Origin: Clostridia bacterium | Lineage (GTDB): Bacteria > Bacillota > Clostridia > Lachnospirales > Lachnospiraceae | Assembly (NCBI GenBank): GCA_910574835.1 | Contig: CAJTDE010000005.1 | Coordinates: 62,001-126,000, forward strand | Direction: 5' to 3' | DNA length: 64,000 bases | Shown: positions 26,019 to 34,582 of the stretch, piece by piece | How positions within the stretch are numbered: the stretch's first letter is position 1 | Layout of the letters: each line of letters begins with the position of its first letter | Notes under the pieces: model-generated | The model's input: the letters and a program-made list of their open reading frames with translations, nothing else | Database searches by the model: none | Told to the model about the DNA's origin: nothing | Position numbers and translations under genes: made by a program

Positions 26019-26047
26019 TTGAACTTTTTCAAAATTTTTAGTAGAAT
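26019..26047 (+). promoter_or_regulatory. Promoter of the EF-G-like gene
   Basis: TTGAAC at 26019-26024, 17-base spacer, TAGAAT at 26042-26047, about 70 bases before the start codon. Confidence 0.65.
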
Positions 26048-26114
26048 ATATACATGGCGGTCTCCGGGGTGGAAATGAGACGTGGAGACGCAAAAAAATT
26101 TTGGAGGATAAGGC

Positions 26115-28190
26115 ATGAACATTTACACAACTGACAAGATTCGCAACGTAGTGCTCTTAGGACACGGCGGCTGTGGTAAGACCAGTCTGGTAGAAGCTAT
26201 GGCATATGTATCCGGGCTTACGACCCGAATCGGCAAGGTAACCGACGGGAATACCATCAGTGATTACGATAAGGAAGAGATTAAGAGAAAGTTCTCAATC
26301 AGCACTTCCGTGATTCCGCTGATTTGGCAGGACTGCAAAATAAATATTTTAGACGCACCGGGATATTTTGACTTTGTAGGCGAGGCAGAGGAAGCTGTGG
26401 CCGCTGCGGACGCCGCAATTATCGTGGTATCCGGTAAGGCCGGCGTGGAGGTAGGAACAGAAAAGGCATGGGAGATGTGCGAAAAGTACAAGCTGCCCCG
26501 GATGTTCTTTGTAACCGAGATGGACGTGGATCATGCATCCTTCCGCCAGGTGGTAGAGGACTTAACCGAGCGCTACGGCAAGAAGATTGCTCCCTTCTAT
26601 CAGCCTATCCGCGAGGATGAGAAGTTTGTGGGCTACATCAATGTGTGCAAGATGGAAGGCCGCCGCTTTACGGACATCGGCAAGCGTGAGCCTTGTGAGA
26701 TTCCGGAATATTCCAAAGAAAACCTGGCCATCTGCCGGGAGGCCCTTTTAGATGCGGTTGCGGAGACCTCCGATGAATTTATGGAGCGTTATTTCAACGG
26801 GGAGGAATTTACCGTCAGCGAGATTCGTGCGGCCATGAAGTTCAATGTGGGCGACGGTTCCGTGATTCCCGTTTCGATGGGTTCCAGTGCGGAGCTTCGG
26901 AACATTCACAATCTGATGAATGACATTGTAGAGCTGTTCCCAAGCCCGGATAAAAAGGCCTGCAATGGCATCAACACCAAGACCAACGAGATTTTCGAGG
27001 CAAATTACGACTTCTCTAAGGCAAAATCCGCTTATGTATTTAAGACCATCGTGGACCCCTTTATCGGAAAATATTCTCTTATCAAGGTGTCCTCCGGCGT
27101 TATCAAATCTGACGATGCCCTCTACAACCAGGATAAGGAGACAGAGGAAAAGCTGAGCAAGCTCTATGTAATGCAGGGCAATAAGCCTATCGAGGTTTCG
27201 GAGCTTCACGCAGGCGATATCGGAGCTATCGGCAAGCTGAACAGTACCAAGACGGGAGATACCCTTTCCACCAAGGCTACACCGGTGGCGTTCGGAAGAA
27301 CCGAGGTTTCCAAGCCCTATACATACATGTGCTATAAGGCAAAGAATAAGGGAGATGAGGATAAGATTTCCCAGGCACTTACGAAGATGATGGAAGAGGA
27401 TTTGACTCTTAAGGCTGTCAATGATTCCGAGAACCGTCAGACTCTGCTTTACGGCATGGGCGATCAGCACCTGGATGTGGTTGTAAGTAAGCTGGAGGAG
27501 AAGTTTAAGGTTGCAGTAGAGCTGAGCCGTCCAAAGGTTGCCTTCCGCGAGACCATCCGCAAGAAATCGGATGTGGATTCCAAGTATAAGAAGCAGTCCG
27601 GCGGGCACGGACAGTACGGCCATGTGAAGATGACCTTTGAGCCATCGGGAGATTTGGAGACGGCTTATGTATTCGATCAGATTGTAGTGGGCGGAGCCGT
27701 TCCCAAGAATTACTTCCCGGCTGTGGAAAAGGGTGTGCAGGAATCCGTTATCAAGGGACCTCTGGCCGGATATCCCGTTGTAGGCGTGAAGGCGGTACTC
27801 TATGACGGATCTTACCATCCGGTAGACTCCTCGGAGATGGCGTTTAAGACAGCCACCGTTCAGGCGTTTAAGAAGGGCTTTATGGATGCAAGTCCGGTGC
27901 TTTTGGAGCCTATCTGTTCTATGACCGTTACGGTTCCCGATAAGTATACGGGAGACGTTATGGGCGATCTGAATAAGCGCCGCGGCCGTGTACTGGGCAT
28001 GAATCCGGTAGCAGGCGGCAAGCAGGAGGTTGTGGCAGATGTGCCTATGACCGAGATTTTCGGGTATTCCACAGACCTACGCTCCATGACAGGAGGAAGC
28101 GGTGTCTATGCATACGAGTTTGCACGCTATGAGCAGGCTCCGTCTGATGTACAGGAGAGGGAAGTGGCAGCGAGAGCTGCAGAGGAATAA
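26115..28190 (+). CDS. Elongation factor G-like GTPase (EF-G paralogue)
   Basis: 691 residues with EF-G domain order: G domain (about 1-270), domain II (290-375), III-V (390-691). G1 is GHGGCGKTS at 16-24, G3 is DAPGYFDF. The position of the NKxD specificity motif reads TEMD, so base recognition is altered, as in the 'EF-G-like' paralogues of Firmicutes and Actinobacteria. Domain IV carries SGGHGQYGHV and domain V RRGRVLGMNPVAGGKQEV. The role of these paralogues is unclear; ribosome recycling or stress functions have been proposed for relatives. Start follows TTGGAGGATAAGGC. It has its own promoter. Confidence 0.9.
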   Translation: MNIYTTDKIRNVVLLGHGGCGKTSLVEAMAYVSGLTTRIGKVTDGNTISDYDKEEIKRKFSISTSVIPLIWQDCKINILDAPGYFDFVGEAEEAVAAADAAIIVVSGKAGVEVGTEKAWEMCEKYKLPRMFFVTEMDVDHASFRQVVEDLTERYGKKIAPFYQPIREDEKFVGYINVCKMEGRRFTDIGKREPCEIPEYSKENLAICREALLDAVAETSDEFMERYFNGEEFTVSEIRAAMKFNVGDGSVIPVSMGSSAELRNIHNLMNDIVELFPSPDKKACNGINTKTNEIFEANYDFSKAKSAYVFKTIVDPFIGKYSLIKVSSGVIKSDDALYNQDKETEEKLSKLYVMQGNKPIEVSELHAGDIGAIGKLNSTKTGDTLSTKATPVAFGRTEVSKPYTYMCYKAKNKGDEDKISQALTKMMEEDLTLKAVNDSENRQTLLYGMGDQHLDVVVSKLEEKFKVAVELSRPKVAFRETIRKKSDVDSKYKKQSGGHGQYGHVKMTFEPSGDLETAYVFDQIVVGGAVPKNYFPAVEKGVQESVIKGPLAGYPVVGVKAVLYDGSYHPVDSSEMAFKTATVQAFKKGFMDASPVLLEPICSMTVTVPDKYTGDVMGDLNKRRGRVLGMNPVAGGKQEVVADVPMTEIFGYSTDLRSMTGGSGVYAYEFARYEQAPSDVQEREVAARAAEE

Positions 28191-28225
28191 GAGAAATGCG
28201 GCCGTAAAGCCGCAGTAAAGAGTAT

Positions 28226-28259
28226 GGGAGCGGATTCTCCTAGAGGGGAATCCGCTCTC
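28226..28259 (+). terminator. Hairpin after the EF-G-like gene, probable terminator
   Basis: GAGCGGATTC pairs with GAATCCGCTC around CTCCTAGAGG, which can extend the stem. A T run is lacking, so it may be a processing or weak termination hairpin. Confidence 0.5.
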
Positions 28260-28390
28260 GTACGTTGAATCGGGCTGTAGTCTATTCCAAAGAGGAGGCG
28301 TCTGTAAGGGGATGCATTGACAGAGAATTACAGGGAATCCTATATCAAGGGATAAGAAGTGCAAGGAATCAATCATGAAAGGATAACAAA

Positions 28391-29653
28391 ATGAATAATA
28401 ATAAGATTCAAAAAGTATCGGAGTCTATTATCCGGCTTCCGGGTGTGCGCTCCATAGGAGTGATCGGTGATCCGGGCTGTGAGGGCCTTGGAACCTACAA
28501 TATGAAAGTATATGCGGGAGCCTTGGAGGAGACCGGCAGGGATGATATTACGCTTGTTGTGGGAGATCTGGTGCCCGCAGGAACCAGGCATCATTATCAG
28601 ACGATCCAGGAGCTTACGGAGATTTTAGCAGGAAACAGAGTCTATGCCCTTCGGGGAAACCACGATACGGGAGCTTATACAGAGTATTTCGGAGAAAAGA
28701 ACTACGCACTTCTTGCAGAAAAATTTGCCGTAGTTGTACTGGACAATGCAAAGCGAACCTTTGAGGAGGAGGGCATGGAGCTTTTGTCCGGTGTCCTGGC
28801 TATGGAAGATGTGGAGCAGGTGATCATTGCATTTCACATCCCTGTGCCAAACCATTTCATCTTAAACTGCGTAACCGAGGAAGAATTTGCCCGTCTGAAA
28901 AAAGCCTATGAGCCTTGGAAACAGAAAGTAAAATATCTCCTCTGCGGTCATGTCCATTCCGGATTTGAGGATTGCGTGGACGGGATTCCGCTGATCTGCA
29001 CCGGTGGCGGCGGGGCTATGATTGAGGATGTGTCAAAGGACATTCGTGCCTGTGATGTGGAGCATCATGTGGTGCATTTCTATGAGAAGGACGGAAGCCT
29101 GCACCATCAGGTCATAAATCTTTCGGAGGACTGTTACGGACGTGAGCGCAAGGATGGTATTTTAAGCCAGAAGCTGAAAGAGACAGTAGAGGGTGAGCTG
29201 ATGGCTCATTTCAAATATATGATGTTCGCGGATCGGGCGGAGCGCAGAGGAATGAAGAGGATTGCCAACCTGTTTCGTGCACTTGCGGCTTCCGAATATT
29301 ATCATGCGCGGAGTTTTTACTCCGTACTGGATCGTCCTGCGCCGTTCCTGGAAACGGCGGCAGCTTTTGTCCCGGGAGAGGAGTTTGAACAGGAATATTT
29401 CTACCGGATGCTTGCGGACTATGCAAAGGAGCATGAATTTCCGCTGGCGGAGCAGGCTTATGCCGGCGCTGCGGCTGCGGAAAAGGAACATGCCGCGCTC
29501 TTAAAGGAAGCGGCGGATCCGGACAGATTCACCAGGGAGGTGATTTATGTCTGCCCTGTCTGCGGCTATGTGATGACCGGAGACAAGGCGCCCGAGCGCT
29601 GCCCGGTGTGCGGCGGACCGAAGAAGCAGTATGAGGTCTTTGAAAAAGAGTGA
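28391..29653 (+). CDS. Metallophosphoesterase-rubrerythrin-rubredoxin fusion protein
   Basis: 420 residues, three modules. Residues about 1-235: calcineurin-like phosphoesterase with GDLVPAG, LRGNHDTG and CGHVHSG; the first metal motif is IGDPGCEG, lacking the usual D-x-H. Residues about 255-375: four-helix ferritin-like domain of the rubrerythrin type, with ETVEGELMAHFKYMMFA, ASEYYHARSF and AAAAEKEHAALL carrying the di-iron ligands. Residues about 385-420: rubredoxin-like CPVCGY...CPVCGG. Rubrerythrin-rubredoxin modules reduce peroxide in anaerobes; joining them to a phosphoesterase suggests an oxidative-stress-linked phosphodiesterase. Start follows AAAGGATAACAAA. Substrate unknown. Confidence 0.88.
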   Translation: MNNNKIQKVSESIIRLPGVRSIGVIGDPGCEGLGTYNMKVYAGALEETGRDDITLVVGDLVPAGTRHHYQTIQELTEILAGNRVYALRGNHDTGAYTEYFGEKNYALLAEKFAVVVLDNAKRTFEEEGMELLSGVLAMEDVEQVIIAFHIPVPNHFILNCVTEEEFARLKKAYEPWKQKVKYLLCGHVHSGFEDCVDGIPLICTGGGGAMIEDVSKDIRACDVEHHVVHFYEKDGSLHHQVINLSEDCYGRERKDGILSQKLKETVEGELMAHFKYMMFADRAERRGMKRIANLFRALAASEYYHARSFYSVLDRPAPFLETAAAFVPGEEFEQEYFYRMLADYAKEHEFPLAEQAYAGAAAAEKEHAALLKEAADPDRFTREVIYVCPVCGYVMTGDKAPERCPVCGGPKKQYEVFEKE

Positions 29654-29715
29654 CGGCAGGGAAATGATGTACGATTGCTTGTCTAATAAGAAGTGCGGAA
29701 ATGGGGAGAATGAAT

Positions 29716-30177
29716 GTGAAAAAATATCGAAATATCTGCATAATAGGTGCAATGCTTCTTCTGGCAGTTTCAGGCTGCTCCAAAAAAGAGGAAAAGGTTG
29801 AGCCGGAGGATCGGGTTTTCATGGTAAATGACACTCTTTACTATGGGACAGAGGAAACAGGACCTATGGGAGACGCCGGCTGTGTGGAGGGAGAAATACT
29901 TTCCACGACCAAGGCAGGAGAGCTTCCGACGGAGAACGGCCAGTCCAATTTCGGCGGCATAGGGAATCCTTATACCTTTGATTCCGGTGACGGCGCGATT
30001 ATGGTCTTTGTAGAAGAGGAATATTTCTGGTTTTATGCAAAGGAAACAGCGAAAACGGAAGGAACCTTTACAGGAGGCTACGATGATTCCGATATGGGAG
30101 ACACCGGGGAGGGGTATCCAATGGGAAGCACTATTATTGTGAGTTTCAGGGGAAATTTGGAAACTTTGTCAAAGTAG
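29716..30177 (+). CDS. Lipoprotein, probably truncated by a frameshift
   Basis: From GTG 29716, preceded by GGGGAG at a good distance (ATG 29701 is an alternative), a 153-residue lipoprotein with the signal NICIIGAMLLLAVSGC and a lipobox ending SGC. The mature part includes GEILSTTKAGELPTENGQSN, NPYTFDSGDGAIMVF and YPMGSTIIVSF. The frame then stops after RGNLETLSK, while the overlapping frame continues with GKFGNFVKVDENTVSMTLEE, a sensible continuation. I therefore think the gene carries a frameshift near 30140-30146. I do not know the function; it is a cell-surface protein. Confidence 0.7.
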   Translation: MKKYRNICIIGAMLLLAVSGCSKKEEKVEPEDRVFMVNDTLYYGTEETGPMGDAGCVEGEILSTTKAGELPTENGQSNFGGIGNPYTFDSGDGAIMVFVEEEYFWFYAKETAKTEGTFTGGYDDSDMGDTGEGYPMGSTIIVSFRGNLETLSK

Positions 30178-30280
30178 ATGAAAACACGGTTTCTATGACT
30201 TTAGAGGAGCTTACCTCCTGGCCGGAAGCCGGCTTTGAAGAGATTCGGGATGAGATTTTGTATGTTGGTGCGGAACTACG
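30141..30280 (+). pseudogene. Out-of-frame 3' remnant of the lipoprotein gene
   Basis: In the frame starting at 30141 the translation FQGKFGNFVKVDEN, then TVSMTLEELTSWPEAG, then FEEIRDEILYVGAE, follows naturally on the lipoprotein sequence, but it is in a different frame from the start. The frame stays open to 30368, overlapping the TraX-like start, but beyond about 30280 it no longer looks like protein of this family. Confidence 0.6.
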
Positions 30281-30352
30281 CAATAAGTTTCGGTTTGCAA
30301 AGCATTATTTCATAATGAATGTATTTATATATGGAATGAAAGGAATGACAAA

Positions 30353-31096
30353 ATGCAAAAGAGATTGAGCGGAAACCAGTTAAAAGTGATAGCGATATTT
30401 GCCATGACTATAGATCACGCGACATCTGTTATCTGGCCGCATTATCCTACGGATTGGTGGATTCTGCTGATTCATATCATCGGAAGAATGGCGGCTCCCA
30501 TTTTCTGGTTTTTTGTGGCGGAGGGGTGGCATTACACGCACAATCGGAAGAAATATGCCTTCCGCTTGCTATTGTTTGCCATAGCAGGTCATTTTGCTTA
30601 CAATTTTGCATTTGGGATTCCCTTTATTCCGTTTCAAACCTCTGTGTTTAACCAGACAAGCGTTCTGTGGGCCTTGTTTTTGGGAACGGCGGCCTTGTAT
30701 GTCAATGAGCATAAGAGCTTTCGGCAATGGCAGAAAACCTTGATGGTGATAGGAATTACCCTGCTTGCATTTCCGGCGGACTGGAGCAGTATTGCGGTAC
30801 TGGCGATTCTTCAGATTTCGGAGAACAGAGGGAATTTTAAAAAGCAGATGATGGGGATGATGGCCTGTGTCTCTCTATATGCGTTGGTATACGCGATTTT
30901 CATTCATCCTCTTTATGGGCTTATTCAGCTGTTTACGGCGCTTACCATTCCTCTTTTACGGCGCTACAATGGAGAGCGGGGGACGTGGAAGGGAATGAAA
31001 TGGTTTTTCTATCTCTATTATCCGCTGCATCTGATTCTGTGCGGCGCTGTCAGGATTGCGCTGTATGGGAATGTGGGGCTGATGATCGGAGGGTGA
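30353..31096 (+). CDS. TraX-family membrane protein
   Basis: 247 residues with seven or eight hydrophobic segments. LSGNQLKVIAIFAMTIDHAT at the N-terminus and IGRMAAPIFWFFVAEGWHYT are typical of the TraX family (PF05857), named for F-pilin acetylation but widespread in Firmicutes chromosomes, and related to acyltransferase-3-like membrane proteins. The C-terminus FFYLYYPLHLILCGAVRIAL fits. No conjugation genes are present, so a pilin role is unlikely here; acetylation of a surface component is possible. Start follows GGAATGACAAA. Confidence 0.85.
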   Translation: MQKRLSGNQLKVIAIFAMTIDHATSVIWPHYPTDWWILLIHIIGRMAAPIFWFFVAEGWHYTHNRKKYAFRLLLFAIAGHFAYNFAFGIPFIPFQTSVFNQTSVLWALFLGTAALYVNEHKSFRQWQKTLMVIGITLLAFPADWSSIAVLAILQISENRGNFKKQMMGMMACVSLYALVYAIFIHPLYGLIQLFTALTIPLLRRYNGERGTWKGMKWFFYLYYPLHLILCGAVRIALYGNVGLMIGG

Positions 31097-31152
31097 GATA
31101 GCTTTATTTATGAATTTAAAAGGGAAAATAAAAAGAAAGTAGAGAATCGGAA

Positions 31153-32421
31153 ATGGATAAACGTATCTATGAGGAATATCTTGAAATATTAAAGGAAGAG
31201 CTGGTGCCGGCCCTGGGCTGTACGGAGCCGATTGCCATTGCTTACGGAGCCGCAAAGGCCAGGGAGCTTCTGGGACAGCTTCCGGAGCAGATTGTGGTTC
31301 GATGCAGCGGGAATATCATAAAAAATGTAAAGGCAGTTATCGTGCCGGCTACAGGAGATATGAAGGGAATTGAGACCAGCGCCATTTTGGGAGCGGTAGG
31401 CGGCAATGCGGATAAAAAGCTGGAGGTTTTGGTAGACATTCGGGACGAAGATCTGGAAAAGACAAGAGAGCTTTTGAAAAAGAAAATCTGCCGCGTGGAG
31501 CTTTTGGAGGGTGTGTCAAATCTGCAGATTATTATTGAGATGAGCACGGGGAAGGAGACGGCGCTTGCGGAGATTGCCTTTGCCCATACGAATATCGTTC
31601 GTTTGGAAAAAAACGGAGAAGTGGTATTTTCCAAGGAAAAAAGGGCGGAGAGTGCGGCTGAAACCGATAGGAGCCTGCTGAACCTGAAGGATATCTATGA
31701 ATTTGCAAAGACTGTCCGGATTGAGGATGTGCAGGATCTTCTGGACCGCCAGTTAGCCTATAATATGACGATTGCCAAGGAAGGACTTACCAAGAAATAT
31801 GGAGCAAATGTCGGAGCGACCATACTGAAATACTATGGCGATGATGTGAGAAACCGCGCCCGCGCCCTTCCGGCAGCAGGAAGCGATGCCAGAATGAACG
31901 GCTGTGCCCTTCCGGTTATGATTAATTCCGGAAGCGGAAACCAGGGAATGACAGTCAGCCTTCCGGTGGCGGTTTTTGCCGACTATCTTTTTGCCGACGA
32001 GGAAACAAAGTACCGGGCGCTGGTGCTCTCAAATCTGGCCGCAATTTATCAGAAAAATGAGCTGGGAAAGTTAAGCGCATACTGCGGGGCCGTATCAGCG
32101 GCTACGGGAGCGGGGGCAGGCATAGCCTATCTTCATGGAGGAGATTTCGAAGTGATTATGGAAACTATGACGAATACGCTGGCAAATGTGTCGGGTATCG
32201 TCTGCGACGGGGCTAAGGCATCCTGCGCAGCAAAAATTGCATCCTCGGTGGATGCGGCTATTATGGCATATTATATGGCGGCCAATCATCAGGGCTTTAA
32301 AAATGGGGAGGGACTGGTAAAAAAGGATGCGGAGGCCACGATCAAAAGCTTTGGGCGTATGGGCCGGGAAGGAATGCGATCTACGGATGTGGAGATATTG
32401 AAGATTATGCTGGAGCCGTAA
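31153..32421 (+). CDS. UPF0597 / L-cysteine desulfidase-like protein
   Basis: 422 residues, full length for the UPF0597 (YhaM/CdsB-like, serine dehydratase alpha-like) family. Seen: ALGCTEPIAIAYGAAKAREL, where the cysteine is conserved, CSGNIIKNVKAVIVP, the glycine-rich GNQGMTVSLPVAVFA, and the C-terminal IVCDGAKASCAAKIASSVDAA with further conserved cysteines likely to bind an iron-sulfur cluster. Relatives degrade L-cysteine to pyruvate, ammonia and sulfide or deaminate serine. Start follows AAGTAGAGAATCGGAA. The cofactor and substrate here are inferred. Confidence 0.85.
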   Translation: MDKRIYEEYLEILKEELVPALGCTEPIAIAYGAAKARELLGQLPEQIVVRCSGNIIKNVKAVIVPATGDMKGIETSAILGAVGGNADKKLEVLVDIRDEDLEKTRELLKKKICRVELLEGVSNLQIIIEMSTGKETALAEIAFAHTNIVRLEKNGEVVFSKEKRAESAAETDRSLLNLKDIYEFAKTVRIEDVQDLLDRQLAYNMTIAKEGLTKKYGANVGATILKYYGDDVRNRARALPAAGSDARMNGCALPVMINSGSGNQGMTVSLPVAVFADYLFADEETKYRALVLSNLAAIYQKNELGKLSAYCGAVSAATGAGAGIAYLHGGDFEVIMETMTNTLANVSGIVCDGAKASCAAKIASSVDAAIMAYYMAANHQGFKNGEGLVKKDAEATIKSFGRMGREGMRSTDVEILKIMLEP

Positions 32422-32472
32422 GGAAAAAATATTAAAATTGCATTTTCGGTGGTTTTATGATATTCTATCCCC

Positions 32473-33288
32473 ATGTCTAAATTTAAACTATTTCATTACC
32501 ATTTGAATACGGATAAGCTTTCGAGAGGCAGTAAGGGTCTGACCTTTGTTCTTATGGCTGATATGCACAACCATGTTTACGGCCCGGGGAATGAGCTGCT
32601 TCTTAAAGCTGTGGAAGAACAAAAGCCGGATGCCGTACTTGTTGCCGGAGATATGCTGATTGCCCACAGCGAGGAATCCTTTACTCCGGCCCTGGAGCTT
32701 TTTCGCGGGCTGCGGGAGCGGAGGCTTCCCGTTTTTTATGGAAACGGCAATCATGAGTACCGCATGAGGCTTCGTCCGAAGATCTACGGAACCATGTATC
32801 AGGAGTATACAAAGGGGCTTCGGGACTGCGGCGTCATCCTTTTGGAAAATGAGCGCATTTCCTTTGAAAAAAATGGTTTTAAGATGCGGATCTACGGCTT
32901 TGAACTGGATTGGCGCTATTATGAAAAGCTGAATCACATACCTTTTCAGCCAGGCGAGCTGACGAATGTATTTGGAACGCCGGACGGGGAATATTACAAT
33001 ATCCTTCTGGCCCATAATCCTGTGTATTTTGACAGTTATGCGGTATGGGGGGCGGACCTGACGGTCTCCGGACATCTTCATGGGGGAATTATTCGGATTC
33101 CGGGGATCGGAGGGGTGATTTCACCTCAGGCCAAGCTTTTTCCAAAGTATGATGCGGGGCATTTCAAAAAGGATGGCAGGGATCTTGTTGTCAGCCGGGG
33201 ACTGGGTACCCATACGGTCAATATCCGGATTTTCAATCCGGCGGAGCTGTCTGTGATTCATCTGCATCCGAAAGAAAGCAGTCAATAA
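32473..33288 (+). CDS. Metallophosphoesterase
   Basis: 271 residues with the calcineurin-like signature: LMADMHNHVYG (D-x-H), LVAGDMLI (GD), YGNGNHEYR (GNHE), LLAHNP and VSGHLHGG, i.e. the full two-metal site. The family includes YkoQ/YaeI-type phosphodiesterases acting on lipids, nucleotides or cyclic phosphates. There is no clear N-terminal membrane segment. The frame begins at 32473 close after the UPF0597 gene without a strong ribosome binding site; the start is therefore uncertain. Substrate unknown. Confidence 0.87.
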   Translation: MSKFKLFHYHLNTDKLSRGSKGLTFVLMADMHNHVYGPGNELLLKAVEEQKPDAVLVAGDMLIAHSEESFTPALELFRGLRERRLPVFYGNGNHEYRMRLRPKIYGTMYQEYTKGLRDCGVILLENERISFEKNGFKMRIYGFELDWRYYEKLNHIPFQPGELTNVFGTPDGEYYNILLAHNPVYFDSYAVWGADLTVSGHLHGGIIRIPGIGGVISPQAKLFPKYDAGHFKKDGRDLVVSRGLGTHTVNIRIFNPAELSVIHLHPKESSQ

Positions 33289-33293
33289 TTTTG

Positions 33294-33420
33294 GATATTA
33301 CGGAACTAGAACAGTAATATCTTATCTGTGCACAAATCGATTTACAGGCACAGTTTTAAGTGACTGGAAATTGATTTACCAGGGGTGTACGGAGAAGATA
33401 TTACGGAACTGGAATAGGAG
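33294..33420 (+). repeat. Family B structured repeat, copy before scpA
   Basis: GATATTACGGAACT occurs directly repeated at 33294-33307 and 33397-33410. Between them GTAATATCTT (33314-33323) pairs with AAGATATTAC (33395-33404), GTGCAC with GTGTAC, AAATCGATTT with AAATTGATTT, and CAGGCAC with GTGACTG, giving one long hairpin. The element ends with GGAACTGGAATAGGAG, the last bases being the scpA ribosome binding site. Confidence 0.85.
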
Positions 33421-33427
33421 AACGGCT

Positions 33428-34204
33428 ATGGGCATTCCTGTAAAATTGCCGATATTTGAAGGTCCCTTGGATCTTCTTCTGCATTTAATAGAGAGCAACA
33501 AGATTGATATCTATGACATTCCCATTGTCATGATTACCGATCAATATATGGAATACATCCGGGCGATGGAGACAAAGGATCTTAACACCATGAGCGAATT
33601 TTTGGTGATGGCGGCGACTCTTTTGGAGATCAAGGCCAAGCTTCTCCTTCCGGCTGAGGTGGACGAGGAAGGGGAAGAGATTGATCCCAGAGCTGAGCTT
33701 GTAGAGCGCCTTTTGGAGTACAAGATGTATAAATATATGGCCCTGGAGCTGAAAGACCGTCAAAGCCTTGCAGCCAAGGTTCTTTATAAGGAAGCAACCA
33801 TTCCGGATGAGGTGGCTTCTTACATAGAGCCTGTGGATCTGGAAGAGCTGGTGGGGGATCTGACCCTTCAAAAGCTCAATGAAATTTTTAAATCTATTCT
33901 GCGCAGGCAGGAGGATAAGATCGACCCGGTGCGCAGCAAGTTTGGAGATATTGAGAAGGAGGAGGTCAGCCTGGAGGATAAGATGTCCTTTGTGGAGACC
34001 TATATCTGTGGGAACAGGCGCTTTTGTTTTCGGAATCTTTTGGAGCAGGAAGCGAAAAAAAGCAAGCTTCATGTGATTGTGACTTTTTTGGCTGTGCTGG
34101 AGCTGATGAAGACAGGAAGGCTTACTGTGCGGCAGGAGGAGACTTTTGGGGAGATATGGATTGAGGCGAAGGAAGTGGGGGCGGACGGGACGGCTGCAAA
34201 ATAA
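33428..34204 (+). CDS. scpA: Segregation and condensation protein A
   Basis: 258-residue kleisin subunit of the Smc-ScpA-ScpB condensin, which organises and helps segregate the chromosome. ATG 33428 after TAGGAGAACGGCT starts MGIPVKLPIFEGPLDLLLHLIE, the conserved N-terminal Smc-neck-binding helix region; DIYDIPIVMITDQYMEYI and FLVMAATLLEIKAKLLLP follow. The C-terminal winged helix (about 185-258) binds the Smc head. The open frame upstream (to 33371) is family B repeat. Its last codons (GCAAAATAA) also form the base of a long hairpin. Confidence 0.96.
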   Translation: MGIPVKLPIFEGPLDLLLHLIESNKIDIYDIPIVMITDQYMEYIRAMETKDLNTMSEFLVMAATLLEIKAKLLLPAEVDEEGEEIDPRAELVERLLEYKMYKYMALELKDRQSLAAKVLYKEATIPDEVASYIEPVDLEELVGDLTLQKLNEIFKSILRRQEDKIDPVRSKFGDIEKEEVSLEDKMSFVETYICGNRRFCFRNLLEQEAKKSKLHVIVTFLAVLELMKTGRLTVRQEETFGEIWIEAKEVGADGTAAK

Positions 34205-34397
34205 GACGGCAGCCATTTCCATATCCTGTGTTCGGACGGTTCGCGTACAGGGCGTCTGCTCCGGATGGACATTGACCTTTTTTGCTTTTTAGAACTCTTG
34301 GGTTTTGGGGTCAATGTTCATCCGTATCAGACGCCCTGTACGCGAACAGCCGGACACCGGATATCGGAAAAGTCTGCCATCTTATTTTGCAGCGTCC
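34188..34397 (+). repeat. Family C long hairpin, copy a (scpA-scpB gap)
   Basis: Outer stem GCTGCAAAATAAG (34193-34205, overlapping the scpA stop) with CTTATTTTGCAGC (34381-34393). Then TTTCCATATCCTGTG pairs with CACCGGATATCGGAAA, TTCGCGTACAGGGCGTCTG with CAGACGCCCTGTACGCGAA, and GGATGGACATTGACC with GGTCAATGTTCATCC around a T/G-rich loop. About 210 nt fold into one hairpin. Homologous architecture at 43966-44188 and, inverted, at 46262-46462. Confidence 0.88.
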
Positions 34398-34417
34398 CTG
34401 GTTTTGGGGGTTAAATT

Positions 34418-34554
34418 GTCCGGTTAAGAAATGTGGGTGTTTTTGAAAAAAATTGTTTTTGCCGGATGGTAAAGTCGCAAAGGCACACGAGAGGAACTTT
34501 TATGAGTGTCCTTTTGGATGAAGATTTCTTTTGTTACAGGTGTGTCGAAGCGGC
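34418..34554 (+). repeat. Family A structured repeat, copy 4 (3' end lost)
   Basis: Starts GTCCGGTTAAGAAATG and contains GGTAAAGTCGCAAAGGCACA and GAGAGGAACTTTTAT, but the complementary side has decayed (ATGAAGATTTCTTTTG) and the sequence leaves the consensus after GTGTGTCGAAGCGGC, where the scpB leader begins. The terminal GTCGCGCAGCGAC hairpin is absent. Confidence 0.8.
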
Positions 34555-34582
34555 TATAATTAAGAAGAATGGGGAATTGATT

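Noticed and set aside
30353-31096. Conjugative-element gene because of the TraX name
   Set aside because: TraX-like proteins are common on chromosomes of Firmicutes and no other conjugation genes occur here.
34188-34397. Long hairpin as an ordinary Rho-independent terminator
   Set aside because: About 210 nt with three stems and internal conserved blocks, no T run after the stem, and homologous architecture elsewhere.
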